A DNA stretch of 54,678 bases, from contig JBBQER010000013.1 in NCBI GenBank assembly GCA_038320885.1, positions 1 to 54,678 of the forward strand, in the 5' to 3' direction. Below the pieces are notes generated by a model. That model worked only from the letters and a program-made list of their open reading frames with translations. It did no database searches and was not told the origin of the DNA. The translations under genes and the position numbers were made by a program. Of this stretch, positions 1 to 7,796 are shown one piece after another (the stretch's first letter is position 1; every line of letters begins with the position of its first letter). This DNA comes from JBBQER01 sp038320885 (GTDB lineage Bacteria; Actinomycetota; Acidimicrobiia; IMCC26256; PALSA-610).

Positions 1-42
1 CTCGACGTCGAAGCGATGACGCGTGGCGGCATCATCCGATGA
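1..42 (+). CDS. possible 3' end of an upstream gene
   Basis: From base 1 an open frame reads 13 codons (ending GGIIR) and stops with TGA at 40-42. Most third positions are G or C, as in real genes of this window. It could be the tail of a gene that starts left of the window. It is too short to identify and may be chance. Confidence 0.25.
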   Translation, partial: LDVEAMTRGGIIR

Positions 43-86
43 CGTCTTCTCGATCGACGGGCCACCGAGTGAAGGGGGGCTGACGC

Positions 87-1025
87 GTGGATCACGGCTC
101 GAGGCGGGCGATCGTCGCTGCATTCGTCGCGAATCTCGGGATCGCGCTCAGCAAGTTCGCCGTGTTCGCGATCACGGGCGCAGCGTCGATGCTGGCCGAA
201 GCGATCCACTCGCTGGCCGACACCGGCAATCAGGGTCTGCTCATGCTCGGCGGGAAGCGATCGCGCCAGCCGGCCGACGAGGAGCATCCGTTCGGCTACG
301 GCACCCTGCGCTATTTCTGGGCCTTCGTGGTCGCGCTCGTGTTGTTCAGCGTGGGCGGCCTGTTCGCGATCTTCGAGGGGGTCGAGAAGCTCATCACGCC
401 GCACGAGATCAGCAGGCCGGGCTGGGCAATCGGCGTGCTCGCGGTCAGCGCGGGGCTGGAGGCGTTCTCGTTGCGCACCGCACTGCGCGAGAGCAGCACC
501 GAGCGCAAAGGCCGGACGATCCTGCAGTTCGTCCGGCGCACGAAGATCCCGGAGCTCGCGGTCGTGCTCCTCGAAGACATCGGTGCCCTGCTCGGTCTCG
601 CGTTCGCCCTCGTCGGTGTCGTGTTGGCCGAGGTGTTGGATCAGCCCCGCTTCGACGCGGTCGGCAGCCTCGCGATCGGAGTGCTGCTCGTCGCGATCGC
701 GATCGTGCTGGCTATCGAGATGGCGAGCCTGCTCGTGGGCGAAAGCGCCGCGCCGGAGGTCGTCGAACAGCTGCGCGCGATTCTCGACGCCCACCCGTGC
801 GTGTCCCGTGTGATCGCGTTGCGGACACAACACATCGGTCCCGACGACATCATGATCAACGCCAAGCTCGAGTTTCAGCCGACGCTGCTCGCGCCGCAGG
901 TCGCCGAAGTCGTGAACGAGCTCGAAGCGCAATTGAGGGCCGCGGTGCCGTATGTGCACACGATCTTCATCGAGCCCGACGTCTACCGACCGTCCGACGC
1001 TTCCGCGCCGGCACCCGGGAATTAG
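87..1025 (+). CDS. cation diffusion facilitator (CDF) family metal transporter
   Basis: The 312-residue protein is an inner-membrane cation/proton antiporter of the CDF family, which exports divalent metals such as Zn, Fe or Mn. The second membrane segment carries the family HxxxD metal site (H41, D45 in AIHSLADTGNQ), followed by the usual basic/acidic cytoplasmic loop with EEHPFGYG. More hydrophobic segments lie at about 90-115, 130-150 and 160-220, and the last 90 residues form the soluble C-terminal domain. The GTG start is preceded by a G-rich Shine-Dalgarno (GAAGGGGGG, 71-79) at suitable spacing. It converges with the TetR gene and their stop codons overlap. Metal specificity cannot be read from the sequence. 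Confidence 0.9.
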   Translation: MDHGSRRAIVAAFVANLGIALSKFAVFAITGAASMLAEAIHSLADTGNQGLLMLGGKRSRQPADEEHPFGYGTLRYFWAFVVALVLFSVGGLFAIFEGVEKLITPHEISRPGWAIGVLAVSAGLEAFSLRTALRESSTERKGRTILQFVRRTKIPELAVVLLEDIGALLGLAFALVGVVLAEVLDQPRFDAVGSLAIGVLLVAIAIVLAIEMASLLVGESAAPEVVEQLRAILDAHPCVSRVIALRTQHIGPDDIMINAKLEFQPTLLAPQVAEVVNELEAQLRAAVPYVHTIFIEPDVYRPSDASAPAPGN

Positions 1026-1657
1026 CGCCCCGTCGCACCGTCCGGCGTCGCAGGGCGGTCGATGTTCGCGTAGAGGAATGCCAGCACATCGCGGAGCATG
1101 TTGTCGTCGACGAGCTCGGGATCGAGGAACCACAGGTTCGCGAGCCCGTCGAAGAGCGAGAGCATGATCTGCGCCAGTACCGGGATCGGGTACGCGGGAG
1201 CCGTGCCCAGCCGCTCGTGCTCGTCGGTGATGAGACGGATGGCGGCGTCGCGGCCGCGGCGGGCACGGTCCGCGAGCTTGGCGCGCGTTTCCGGATTGCG
1301 GGCCGCGTAGGCCATGAACTCGTAGTGGAGCGCGCCCTGGTCGCGGTCGAAGCTGCCCGCGATCAGATCTTGGATCCGCGGGAGTTGCTCCTCATCCGAA
1401 GCCGCCGGCGCGTGGAGCTCCGCGGAAAACGCGGCCGTCTGGAGATCGATCCGGTGGTCGAGGAGCGCGAGGAAGAGGTCTTCCTTGCTCTTGAAGTTCG
1501 AGTAGACGGCGCCCTTGGTGAAGCCGGCGGCGGCGGCCACGTCGTCGAGCGACGCCCCGTGGTACCCGTCGCGGGCGAACACGATCGCGGCCGCGTCCAG
1601 CAGGTGCTCGCGGGTCAATGCCCGCCGGCGCTCGGGCGTCAGCGGCTCGAGGCTCAC
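1022..1657 (-). CDS. TetR/AcrR family transcriptional regulator
   Basis: 211 residues from GTG at 1657. The N-terminal TetR helix-turn-helix is clear (residues about 10-55: REHLLDAAAIVFARDGY, then GASLDDVAAAAGFTKGAVY and SNFKSKEDLF). The rest is the variable helical ligand-binding domain. An open frame continues upstream to 2008, but it would run through the divergent ABC gene, and the HTH starts right after GTG 1657, so the short form is chosen. It is divergent from an ABC exporter operon with only 46 bp between the starts, and is therefore probably the local repressor of that exporter. The ligand is unknown. Confidence 0.88.
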   Translation of the reverse strand: MSLEPLTPERRRALTREHLLDAAAIVFARDGYHGASLDDVAAAAGFTKGAVYSNFKSKEDLFLALLDHRIDLQTAAFSAELHAPAASDEEQLPRIQDLIAGSFDRDQGALHYEFMAYAARNPETRAKLADRARRGRDAAIRLITDEHERLGTAPAYPIPVLAQIMLSLFDGLANLWFLDPELVDDNMLRDVLAFLYANIDRPATPDGATGR

Positions 1658-1667
1658 AGAAGCGGCC

Positions 1668-1696
1668 TTGATATACCTGTGAAGATCATAGATACT
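1668..1696 (+). promoter_or_regulatory. promoter of the ABC exporter operon with possible TetR operator
   Basis: TTGATA (1668-1673) and GATACT (1691-1696) are separated by exactly 17 bp, a good housekeeping -35/-10 pair. The ATG at 1704 follows the -10 by 7 nt, so the mRNA is probably leaderless. An imperfect dyad (TAT...TG...CA...ATA, 1672-1694) fills the space between the two hexamers and could be the binding site of the divergent TetR protein. The dyad is weak; the promoter call is stronger. Confidence 0.6.
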
Positions 1697-1703
1697 CGCT
1701 GGT

Positions 1704-2687
1704 ATGCAGGATACGTCTCGGAACCTCAGAAGGAGCGTAGTCCGCTCCGACCCGGCTGTGGTGCTGGCGATCCGGGGTCTGCACAAGTCGTACGCCGACA
1801 CGGTCGCGCTGGCCGGCATCGACCTCGAGGTCAGTGCCGGGACCGTTCTCGGGCTGCTCGGTCCGAACGGGGCAGGCAAGACCACGCTGGTGTCCATCGT
1901 CGCGGGGTTGCGCCGTCCTGACGCCGGGACCGTGCACGTCGGCGGGATCGACGTGGTGCGTACGCCGCAACGCGCGCGCGGGCTCATCGGGTTCGCGCCG
2001 CAGGACACGGGCGTCTACACGCCGCTCAGTGTTCGCAACAATCTGCGCTTCTTCGCCGGGCTCGCAGGAATGCGCCGCGCCGAGCAAGCGGAGCGCATCG
2101 ACGAGATCGCCAATGCCCTCGGTCTCGAAGCGCTGCTCGACTGGCGCGCGGCCGAGCTCTCGGGTGGGGAGCGCCGCCGCCTCCATACCGCGATCGCGTT
2201 GTTGCACCGACCGGCGCTGGTGCTCCTCGACGAGCCCACGACCGGCGCCGATGTTCGGACCCGTTCCCAGATTCTGCAGCTCGTGCGGCGGCTCGCCGAC
2301 GAGGGATCGGCGATCGTCTATTCGACGCACTACCTCCACGAGATCGAGGAGCTCGACGCGTTCGTCACGTTCGTCGACGCGGGCCGGATCGTCGCGACGG
2401 GCAGCACCGCCGAGCTCGTCCGGCAGTACGGCGCGAGCGCGCTCGAGCTCACGTTCGTCCACGACGTGCCCGCCGTCGCTCGCATCGAAGGTGCGCACGT
2501 CGACGGATCGATGGTGCGTATCCCGGCCGCCGACCCGGCCATTACTGCCGCCGAGATCCTGCCTCGACTCGGTACGCACGCAGCCGATCTGCGCTCGATC
2601 GAAGTGGTGCGGCCGAGCCTGGAGTCCGTGTTCCTCACGGTCACCGGTCGTCGCTTCGGCGCCCAGACGCTCGAGCCGGTCGGCTGA
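1704..2687 (+). CDS. ABC transporter ATP-binding protein (ABC-2 type exporter)
   Basis: The 327-residue ATPase energises export with the permease encoded next to it. It shows Walker A GPNGAGKTT (53-61), Q-loop APQ (98-100), signature LSGGERRRL (152-160), Walker B LVLLDEP (172-178) and a switch His in STHYLHE. The C-terminal ~80 residues are the extension typical of DrrA/CcmA-like multidrug or antibiotic exporter ATPases. The ATG is 7 nt after a -10 hexamer, so translation probably starts on a leaderless mRNA. It overlaps the permease gene by one base (TGATG). The divergent TetR gene suggests drug- or metabolite-induced expression. Confidence 0.93.
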   Translation: MQDTSRNLRRSVVRSDPAVVLAIRGLHKSYADTVALAGIDLEVSAGTVLGLLGPNGAGKTTLVSIVAGLRRPDAGTVHVGGIDVVRTPQRARGLIGFAPQDTGVYTPLSVRNNLRFFAGLAGMRRAEQAERIDEIANALGLEALLDWRAAELSGGERRRLHTAIALLHRPALVLLDEPTTGADVRTRSQILQLVRRLADEGSAIVYSTHYLHEIEELDAFVTFVDAGRIVATGSTAELVRQYGASALELTFVHDVPAVARIEGAHVDGSMVRIPAADPAITAAEILPRLGTHAADLRSIEVVRPSLESVFLTVTGRRFGAQTLEPVG

Positions 2688-3460
2688 TGTCACTGCGCCG
2701 CCTCGGCGTGATCCTCGCGCACGAGGGTCGTCTCATCCGGCGCGACCCGTTTCCGATCCTGGTGCTCATCGTGTTCCCGATCATCGACATGGCGTTTCTC
2801 AAGGCCGCCTTCCGGGCCGCGCTCGTGCAGGCGGGTCATCCCCACGCCAACGGCGCCGAGCAGGTTGTCCCGGGTCAGGCGGCGATGATGGCGTTCTTCG
2901 TCGTGTCGCTGGTGGTCTTCGCGTTCTTCTCGGAGTTCACCTGGGGAACGTGGGACCGGCTACGGGCCAGTCCGGCGAGCTCGATCGAGATCGTGCTCGG
3001 GAAAGCGCTCCCGCGAGTGGCGATGGTGCTCGCCCAGTTCGTCGTCGTGTTCCTCGCCGGGATCGTCGTTTTCGACTTGCACATCCGCGGCTCCGTGATC
3101 GCTTTGATCCCGTTGGTCGCGGCCTTTTCCGTCTGCTTGGTACTCCTCGGTGTCGCGGTGACCGCGTTCTGCCGCACCGCCCAGCAAGCGGGCTCGTTCG
3201 CCAGCGCCGGCATGGTGTTGTTCGGCGCGATCGGCGGCGCGCTCGTTCCGATCAGCGTGCTTCCCGATTGGGCGCGCGCGGTCGCCCCCGCGGTCCCTAC
3301 CTATTGGGTCATGCGCGGCTTCCGCTCCGTGATCCTCGACGGCGAAGGACTCGGTTCGGTGGTTGCGCCGGTCATGGTCCTCGGCGCGATGACGGTCCTG
3401 TTCGCCCTCGTCGCCCTCCGGCGCTTGCGCTTCGACGAGACCAAGATCGCCTGGATCTGA
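2687..3460 (+). CDS. ABC-2 type transporter permease
   Basis: This 257-residue integral membrane protein is the translocation subunit for the ATPase just upstream, with which it overlaps by one base. Hydrophobic segments are visible at about 22-42, 65-90, 110-135, 140-165, 170-195 and 225-245, the usual six-helix ABC2_membrane layout. The N-terminus begins with a cytoplasmic basic stretch (HEGRLIRRDPFPIL). The family exports drugs, lipids or polysaccharides; the substrate is not evident. Confidence 0.88.
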   Translation: MSLRRLGVILAHEGRLIRRDPFPILVLIVFPIIDMAFLKAAFRAALVQAGHPHANGAEQVVPGQAAMMAFFVVSLVVFAFFSEFTWGTWDRLRASPASSIEIVLGKALPRVAMVLAQFVVVFLAGIVVFDLHIRGSVIALIPLVAAFSVCLVLLGVAVTAFCRTAQQAGSFASAGMVLFGAIGGALVPISVLPDWARAVAPAVPTYWVMRGFRSVILDGEGLGSVVAPVMVLGAMTVLFALVALRRLRFDETKIAWI

Positions 3461-3504
3461 CGCGTGCGCTAAACCGAACGAGAGGCCCAGGCGTCTGTAC
3501 AGGG

Positions 3505-4020
3505 GTGAGGTCGGTGCGCGAGCCGGACGGCGTGGTCGATCTGTGCTCGCGGCTCCAGCCCGCGGTATACGGCGCGCTGCTGCTCTATTGCGGCAGCCGC
3601 GACACGGCTGAGGAGCTCACACAGGAGACCCTCGCGCGCGTGTGGGAGCACTGGTCCGAGGTGACGACGATGGAGCAACCCGATCAATGGGCGCTGCGCG
3701 TGGCGTTCAATCTCGCCAAGTCGACGTTCCGGCGTCGGAAAGTCGCGCAGAGCTCGCACCGCCTCCTGTCCGATTCATCGATGATCACCGACGCGGACCC
3801 GTCGAGCGGTCTCGTCTTGCGCGCCGCGGTCGCAACCCTTCCCCCTCGGCAGCGGGCCGCGATCGTCCTGCGCTTCTTCAACGACCTGTCCGTGTTCGAC
3901 ACCGCTCGCGCGCTCGACTGCGCCCCGGGCACCGTCAAGGCGCTCACGAGCCAGGCGATCGCCGGGCTGCGGGCCCGACTGGGTGCCGTGGCTTTCGCCC
4001 TGGAGGAGCGTGATGCCTGA
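3505..4020 (+). CDS. ECF-type RNA polymerase sigma factor
   Basis: 171 residues. Region 2 is recognisable in the first half (DTAEELTQETLARVWEHW, then QWALRVAFNLAKSTFRRR) and region 4 in the second half (LPPRQRAAIVLRFFNDLS and CAPGTVKALTSQAIAGLRARL). No region 1 or 3 is seen, as expected for extracytoplasmic-function sigma factors. GTG 3505 and GTG 3514 are both possible starts; the second has GGGGTGAGG just upstream. The gene overlaps the next one by 8 bases, so the two are translationally coupled, and the partner is the obvious candidate to control it. Confidence 0.85.
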   Translation: MRSVREPDGVVDLCSRLQPAVYGALLLYCGSRDTAEELTQETLARVWEHWSEVTTMEQPDQWALRVAFNLAKSTFRRRKVAQSSHRLLSDSSMITDADPSSGLVLRAAVATLPPRQRAAIVLRFFNDLSVFDTARALDCAPGTVKALTSQAIAGLRARLGAVAFALEERDA

Positions 4021-5563
4021 CCTCCACGATCTCTTCTCACACGCGATCGGCGCGGCCCCGGAGTTCGACGCAGTCGCCGTGCGACGCGTCGTCGCGCGGC
4101 GCCGGCGCCGACGTCTCATCGGGGCAGCCGCGTTCGTCGCGATCGTCGTCGCGACGGGGAGCACGGTCGTCGCAACCAGTCGTCATCATGACCAGCGGGT
4201 GTTGATCGCCCCGCCCGATGGCGGGACGACGTCGACGATGCCGACCACGACGACCGGGCCGCCCGGGCGGCTCGGCTATCCCACACTCGACACGCACCCG
4301 GAGGCGTTCCGAGGCTTCGGCAAGCTTGCGTACCCATCCGACCGCGCACTCGTGATCCTCGACGGCACCGGCGCGGCGCCGCGTTCCGTTTCCCTTCCCG
4401 CACCGGCGGAGCGAGTTCGCTGGTCTCCCGACGGCGCCTGGCTCGCGGTGCAGACCCATTCGGACCCTGACGCCGCGAACGGACGGGGTGAGCTCTTGGT
4501 GATGAAAGCCGACGCGACGGGGCTCGTTCGCGTGCCGGTCTCCACCGCACCCTCCGACTGGGAATGGTCTCCGACCCGCGACGTGCTCGCGGTGGTGGAC
4601 GAAGGTCCCACGTCGCGCAACGGCTCGATCACCGTGTTCGCGGCCCCGGACTTCGCAGCGCCGGCCGCGAAGCCGATTCCCGCCGAGTTCCCGTTCGGGT
4701 TCCTCGCATGGTCGCCCGACGGTTCACAGTTCGTTTTCAAGACCTACACGGCCAAGGCTCCGTTCGTCGACCAGTTGTGGACCGTCGACCAGTCGGGCTG
4801 TCCGCCCGCGTGCGGCGGGTCGCCGCGCGAGGTTCCCGTCGGTATCCGTCCGAAATCGCAATCCGATCTGGGATTCCTCTTCGCCGGGTGGTCGGGCGAC
4901 GGCAGGCGGCTGCTCCTGTGGCTCGACATCGCGCATTCCGGATCGTCCGTGATGGACGGGCTGGCCGTCGAGTCGATCACGCTCGACGGAACCTCGAAGT
5001 CCGAGCTCCCACGCATGCTCGTGAAGCCCTCGTGGACTGCCACGGTGGCGGGGACCTCCCAGGCGGTGATTGCCGTCGGCGGCGATCGGTTGTGGGACTC
5101 GCACCGGCAGCTCGACTCGTGTGATCTCGAAACCGGAGCGTGCACGCCGCTCGTGGTCAACCCCGGGCCAACGATCGATCCCGCGGTGTCACCCGACGGT
5201 CAACGCCTGGCGTACGTCGCGACCGACCCCGTGGTGTTCGCGAACAACGACGAGCTGCCGCCGAAGTCGTCGATTCGTTGGAGCCGATCGCGCCGGCTGG
5301 TCGTCGCGAGCCTGGACAACCAGAACCCGCAGGTCGTCGTGACCGACGGCGTCGTCGCGCCGCGTTGGGCCGGCGACGGACGGCACCTCGTGTTCTGGCG
5401 CGCCGGCTACCTGTGGCTGGTCGACGCCGACCGGCCCGAGCCGGTCGCGATCGCCGGGCAGCTCGCGCCCCGCCTCGACGACTTCGGCTTCGGCGCGTTC
5501 GAGCAGAGTCCGTACATCCTCCCCGGTGACGATGTCTGGAACACAATCGCCTGGTTGCCCTGA
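4013..5563 (+). CDS. membrane-anchored PD40/WD40-like propeller protein coupled to the ECF sigma factor
   Basis: 516 residues from ATG 4013, which has a strong Shine-Dalgarno (GGAGGAG, 4002-4008). Residues 1-30 are short and cytoplasmic and end in a run of arginines. A single membrane span follows at about 31-52 (LIGAAAFVAIVVATG). After a Thr/Gly/Pro linker, the extracytoplasmic part carries repeated WSPDG-type motifs (VRWSPDGAWLA, LAWSPDGSQFV, AVSPDGQRLAY), typical of PD40/TolB-like beta-propeller blades. The genetic coupling and topology fit an anti-sigma or signal-sensing partner, but no zinc-binding anti-sigma motif is present. The role in controlling sigma activity is an inference. Confidence 0.75.
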   Translation: MPDLHDLFSHAIGAAPEFDAVAVRRVVARRRRRRLIGAAAFVAIVVATGSTVVATSRHHDQRVLIAPPDGGTTSTMPTTTTGPPGRLGYPTLDTHPEAFRGFGKLAYPSDRALVILDGTGAAPRSVSLPAPAERVRWSPDGAWLAVQTHSDPDAANGRGELLVMKADATGLVRVPVSTAPSDWEWSPTRDVLAVVDEGPTSRNGSITVFAAPDFAAPAAKPIPAEFPFGFLAWSPDGSQFVFKTYTAKAPFVDQLWTVDQSGCPPACGGSPREVPVGIRPKSQSDLGFLFAGWSGDGRRLLLWLDIAHSGSSVMDGLAVESITLDGTSKSELPRMLVKPSWTATVAGTSQAVIAVGGDRLWDSHRQLDSCDLETGACTPLVVNPGPTIDPAVSPDGQRLAYVATDPVVFANNDELPPKSSIRWSRSRRLVVASLDNQNPQVVVTDGVVAPRWAGDGRHLVFWRAGYLWLVDADRPEPVAIAGQLAPRLDDFGFGAFEQSPYILPGDDVWNTIAWLP

Positions 5564-5616
5564 CAACCGTCACGCATCGGGGCGCACGACGCCCAGCCGA
5601 TCCCGCGGAGGCGCTC

Positions 5617-5674
5617 TGATGAGAATTCGTGCCGCTTAGCGGCACCGAATCGCGTTTGATGAGAAATCGTGCCG
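5617..5674. repeat. 18-bp direct repeat pair with embedded perfect hairpin
   Basis: TGATGAGAATTCGTGCCG (5617-5634) recurs with one mismatch at 5657-5674, 40 bp apart. The first copy runs into a perfect 7-bp hairpin, GTGCCGC-TTA-GCGGCAC (5629-5645). The pair sits in the 126-bp gap between two converging genes (stops at 5563 and 5690). It could be a bidirectional terminator or the relic of a mobile-element end. There is no T-run and no transposase. Confidence 0.6.
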
Positions 5675-5689
5675 TTGGAAAGGGAACCG

Positions 5690-6280
5690 CTACGCGCTCT
5701 CGGACGCGCGCTCCTTGCCGAGCGCGAGGAGCAGGTCTTCGTGCAGTTGCATCCAGACGGTGTGGTACGAGTCGATGCGCGGCGAGGTGAGCCAGTCGTG
5801 GCCTCCGTCCTCCACTTGCCGGCGCGCGACGCGTAGGCGTTGCCGGTACGGGCCGAATCGATCGACGACGCGCGCTACGCCCGAGACGAGCGGCCCGACG
5901 CGGTCGTCGATCGAAGAGAGTCGGTCGAAGATCGCCCAGTCGTATTCGGGATCCCTGTGGTCGTTCGGCATGCCACCGGGCCGCACCTGCCAATCGCTGC
6001 AGAGGCGAAGGAGCTCGCGGTTGACGGTGAGGAAGCGTCGATACGCGCGGTCGACGGTCGCTTCGAGCTCGGTGCCGGGTTCGACGCGCGCCCAGCCCGC
6101 GTGCGCGTCGCGTCCGGCCGGTGTGAGCCGGACGCCGCGCGAGGATTGGCTGACGAGTCCCGAGTCGATCAATGTCGTGACCACGATCCCGCCGTCGACC
6201 TCGAACACTCCGCGCAGGCGCACCTCGTGGAGCAGGAGCCAACCGTCGCGATCCAGATCATCGGCCTGCACCCGGCGCAT
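5690..6280 (-). CDS. uncharacterised protein with MarR-like winged-helix features, divergent from a swivelling-domain gene
   Basis: 196 residues from ATG 6280. The first ~65 residues look like a winged helix that reads a terminal state (DGWLLLHEVRLRG, VVTTLIDSGLVSQ, GVRLTPAGRDAH), as in MarR/PadR-type regulators. The rest is helical and rich in Trp/Arg/Asp, with a distinctive WAIFDRLSSIDDRVGPL stretch. The start lies 16 bp from the divergent swivelling-domain start. An open frame extending to 7894 overlaps that operon and is ignored. The likely role is regulator or partner of the divergent cassette; this is inferred from position only. Confidence 0.7.
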   Translation of the reverse strand: MRRVQADDLDRDGWLLLHEVRLRGVFEVDGGIVVTTLIDSGLVSQSSRGVRLTPAGRDAHAGWARVEPGTELEATVDRAYRRFLTVNRELLRLCSDWQVRPGGMPNDHRDPEYDWAIFDRLSSIDDRVGPLVSGVARVVDRFGPYRQRLRVARRQVEDGGHDWLTSPRIDSYHTVWMQLHEDLLLALGKERASESA

Positions 6281-6296
6281 CGTAGAGTGCGGCCCG

Positions 6297-6647
6297 ATGA
6301 CTGACATTGCCAGAGGTACGAAGGTGTTCGACGCGGGCCCGGTGCGCGGCGCGTGGCGAGCGCTGCACTCGCCCGACGACGTGCTCGCGCTGATGGATAC
6401 GTCGGCCGAAGGGGTCGTCGCGTGTGTCGCCGACGCGGGCGCGACCTTTCTCGCGCCGATCTTCGACGAGCTGACCGCGGTTGTCTGCCTCTCGGGCACC
6501 CCGCAGTCGCACATTGGCATCGTGAGCCGCGAATACCAGATCCCGTGTGTGATGGCCGCGGAGTTCGTGGGTACCGAACCGATGGATGGCGCCACCGTGG
6601 AGGTCGACTGCTCGGGAACGGACGGCGTGGTTCGGGTCGTCTCGTGA
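6297..6647 (+). CDS. stand-alone PEP-utilising-enzyme mobile (phosphohistidine swivelling) domain protein
   Basis: 116 residues, the size of a single PEP-utilizers mobile domain. The motif around H72 (GTPQSHIGIVSREYQIPCV) matches the GG-T-SH-AI-AR-GIP signature of the phosphohistidine domain of PPDK, PEP synthase and rifampicin phosphotransferase. In those enzymes the His carries phosphate between an ATP-grasp domain and a substrate domain. Neither partner domain is fused here or visible nearby. TAGAGT (6283-6288) lies 8 nt before the ATG and may be its -10. The gene overlaps the next one by 4 bases (GTGA). Confidence 0.8.
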   Translation: MTDIARGTKVFDAGPVRGAWRALHSPDDVLALMDTSAEGVVACVADAGATFLAPIFDELTAVVCLSGTPQSHIGIVSREYQIPCVMAAEFVGTEPMDGATVEVDCSGTDGVVRVVS

Positions 6648-7771
6648 GGCCGCTGGGTGCGGGCTGGACCAAGGCCGACGTCAACCGCGAGATCAGATAC
6701 CACAGCGAGATCTCGATGCAGCTCACTGCTCAGCGCACCGCGCTCGAGTCGGCGTTGATTCCGGTGACCGCCTACATCCTCGTCGCATGCGTCGAGTGCT
6801 ACCGCCGGTATCCGGAGATGATCGAGGCGATCGCGGCCGTGTCGCCGCCCGACGCGCTCGGCCGGGCCGGGCACCGCTTCGGCACCCAGATCGACAACGT
6901 GCACCTCTGGGCGGTGCCGAACTTCGCGCTGATCGGGCGCAAGGTGCTCGCGACCGCAGGGATGATCGACCGGGAAGCCGACGAGCGCCGCATGGCGATC
7001 GTGTTCGACTTCTGGGACCGCGCCGCGCGTGCGTATCGCTTCGGCGACGGCTCCCGGCAAGCTTGGGATGCGGACGGCGCCGCAACTCCTTACCGCGATC
7101 ACGCGGGCGCGATCGCGGAACAATGCGCCTCCGTGAACGAGGAACGACTCTCGCGCGCGACCCGGCTCAACGCGCTGCTGACGTCGTATCTCTTCCTGCT
7201 GTGGTTCGATACCCGATCGGGCTATCAGGACACCGGGCCCTATCGCCTCGACGACGGTCGGGTGTTGTTGCTGCGCGCGTTCAATGCGCTCGGACCGTCG
7301 CATTTCCCGTGGAGCGACGGGGTCGCGGCCGAGATGCCGTACACCGACGTCCTCGCCGCATTCGTGCTCGACGGCGTCGACCTGCGCGTCACCGACTTCG
7401 GCACCTCGGTCACCAAGCCCGAGGACTACCTCTCGAACGTGGCCGAGTTCGGGCTGTTCGACGTGAGCACCGGCGTTCCGCAGCCGATCGACGCCGAGGG
7501 GGCCGACGCACTCTCGGTCGCGGCCAAACGCGCGCAACGCGAGCTGTACCGGATGATCGCGGGCATGGAACGCCGGGCCAAGATCGACGCCGGCGCCTAC
7601 GTGTACTTCTCGTTCCTCCGCCCGTTCGCCGCGCTCGCGGGGGTCGAGCTCGACTGGACGGTTCCGCGCGACAGCCTCGACCTCTATCCGCTGCTGGAGC
7701 TCGTCGACGGCGCGATGCCGGGACCGGTCGTCGAGGAGACGGCCGAGACCTACTACGAGGGCATCCCGTGA
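6644..7771 (+). CDS. uncharacterised protein coupled to the swivelling-domain gene
   Basis: 375 residues from GTG 6644, overlapping the stop of the phosphohistidine-domain gene (GTGA), so the two products are made together. I do not recognise a named family. The sequence is mostly helical and soluble, with several Trp/Tyr/Phe-rich stretches (HLWAVPNFALIGRK, FLLWFDTRSGYQDTGPY, LGPSHFPWSDG) and a conserved-looking Asp/Glu-rich C-terminus. It could be the catalytic or substrate-binding partner of the swivelling domain, acting as a split phosphotransferase. That is inference from the overlap alone. Confidence 0.7.
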   Translation: MRPLGAGWTKADVNREIRYHSEISMQLTAQRTALESALIPVTAYILVACVECYRRYPEMIEAIAAVSPPDALGRAGHRFGTQIDNVHLWAVPNFALIGRKVLATAGMIDREADERRMAIVFDFWDRAARAYRFGDGSRQAWDADGAATPYRDHAGAIAEQCASVNEERLSRATRLNALLTSYLFLLWFDTRSGYQDTGPYRLDDGRVLLLRAFNALGPSHFPWSDGVAAEMPYTDVLAAFVLDGVDLRVTDFGTSVTKPEDYLSNVAEFGLFDVSTGVPQPIDAEGADALSVAAKRAQRELYRMIAGMERRAKIDAGAYVYFSFLRPFAALAGVELDWTVPRDSLDLYPLLELVDGAMPGPVVEETAETYYEGIP

Positions 7772-7796
7772 ACGCGACCGCGGGTATGAGGCCGCG

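Noticed and set aside
23..1921. A 632-residue plus-strand frame across the CDF and TetR genes
   Set aside because: Arg-rich out-of-frame translation of a clear CDF transporter and antisense of the TetR gene.
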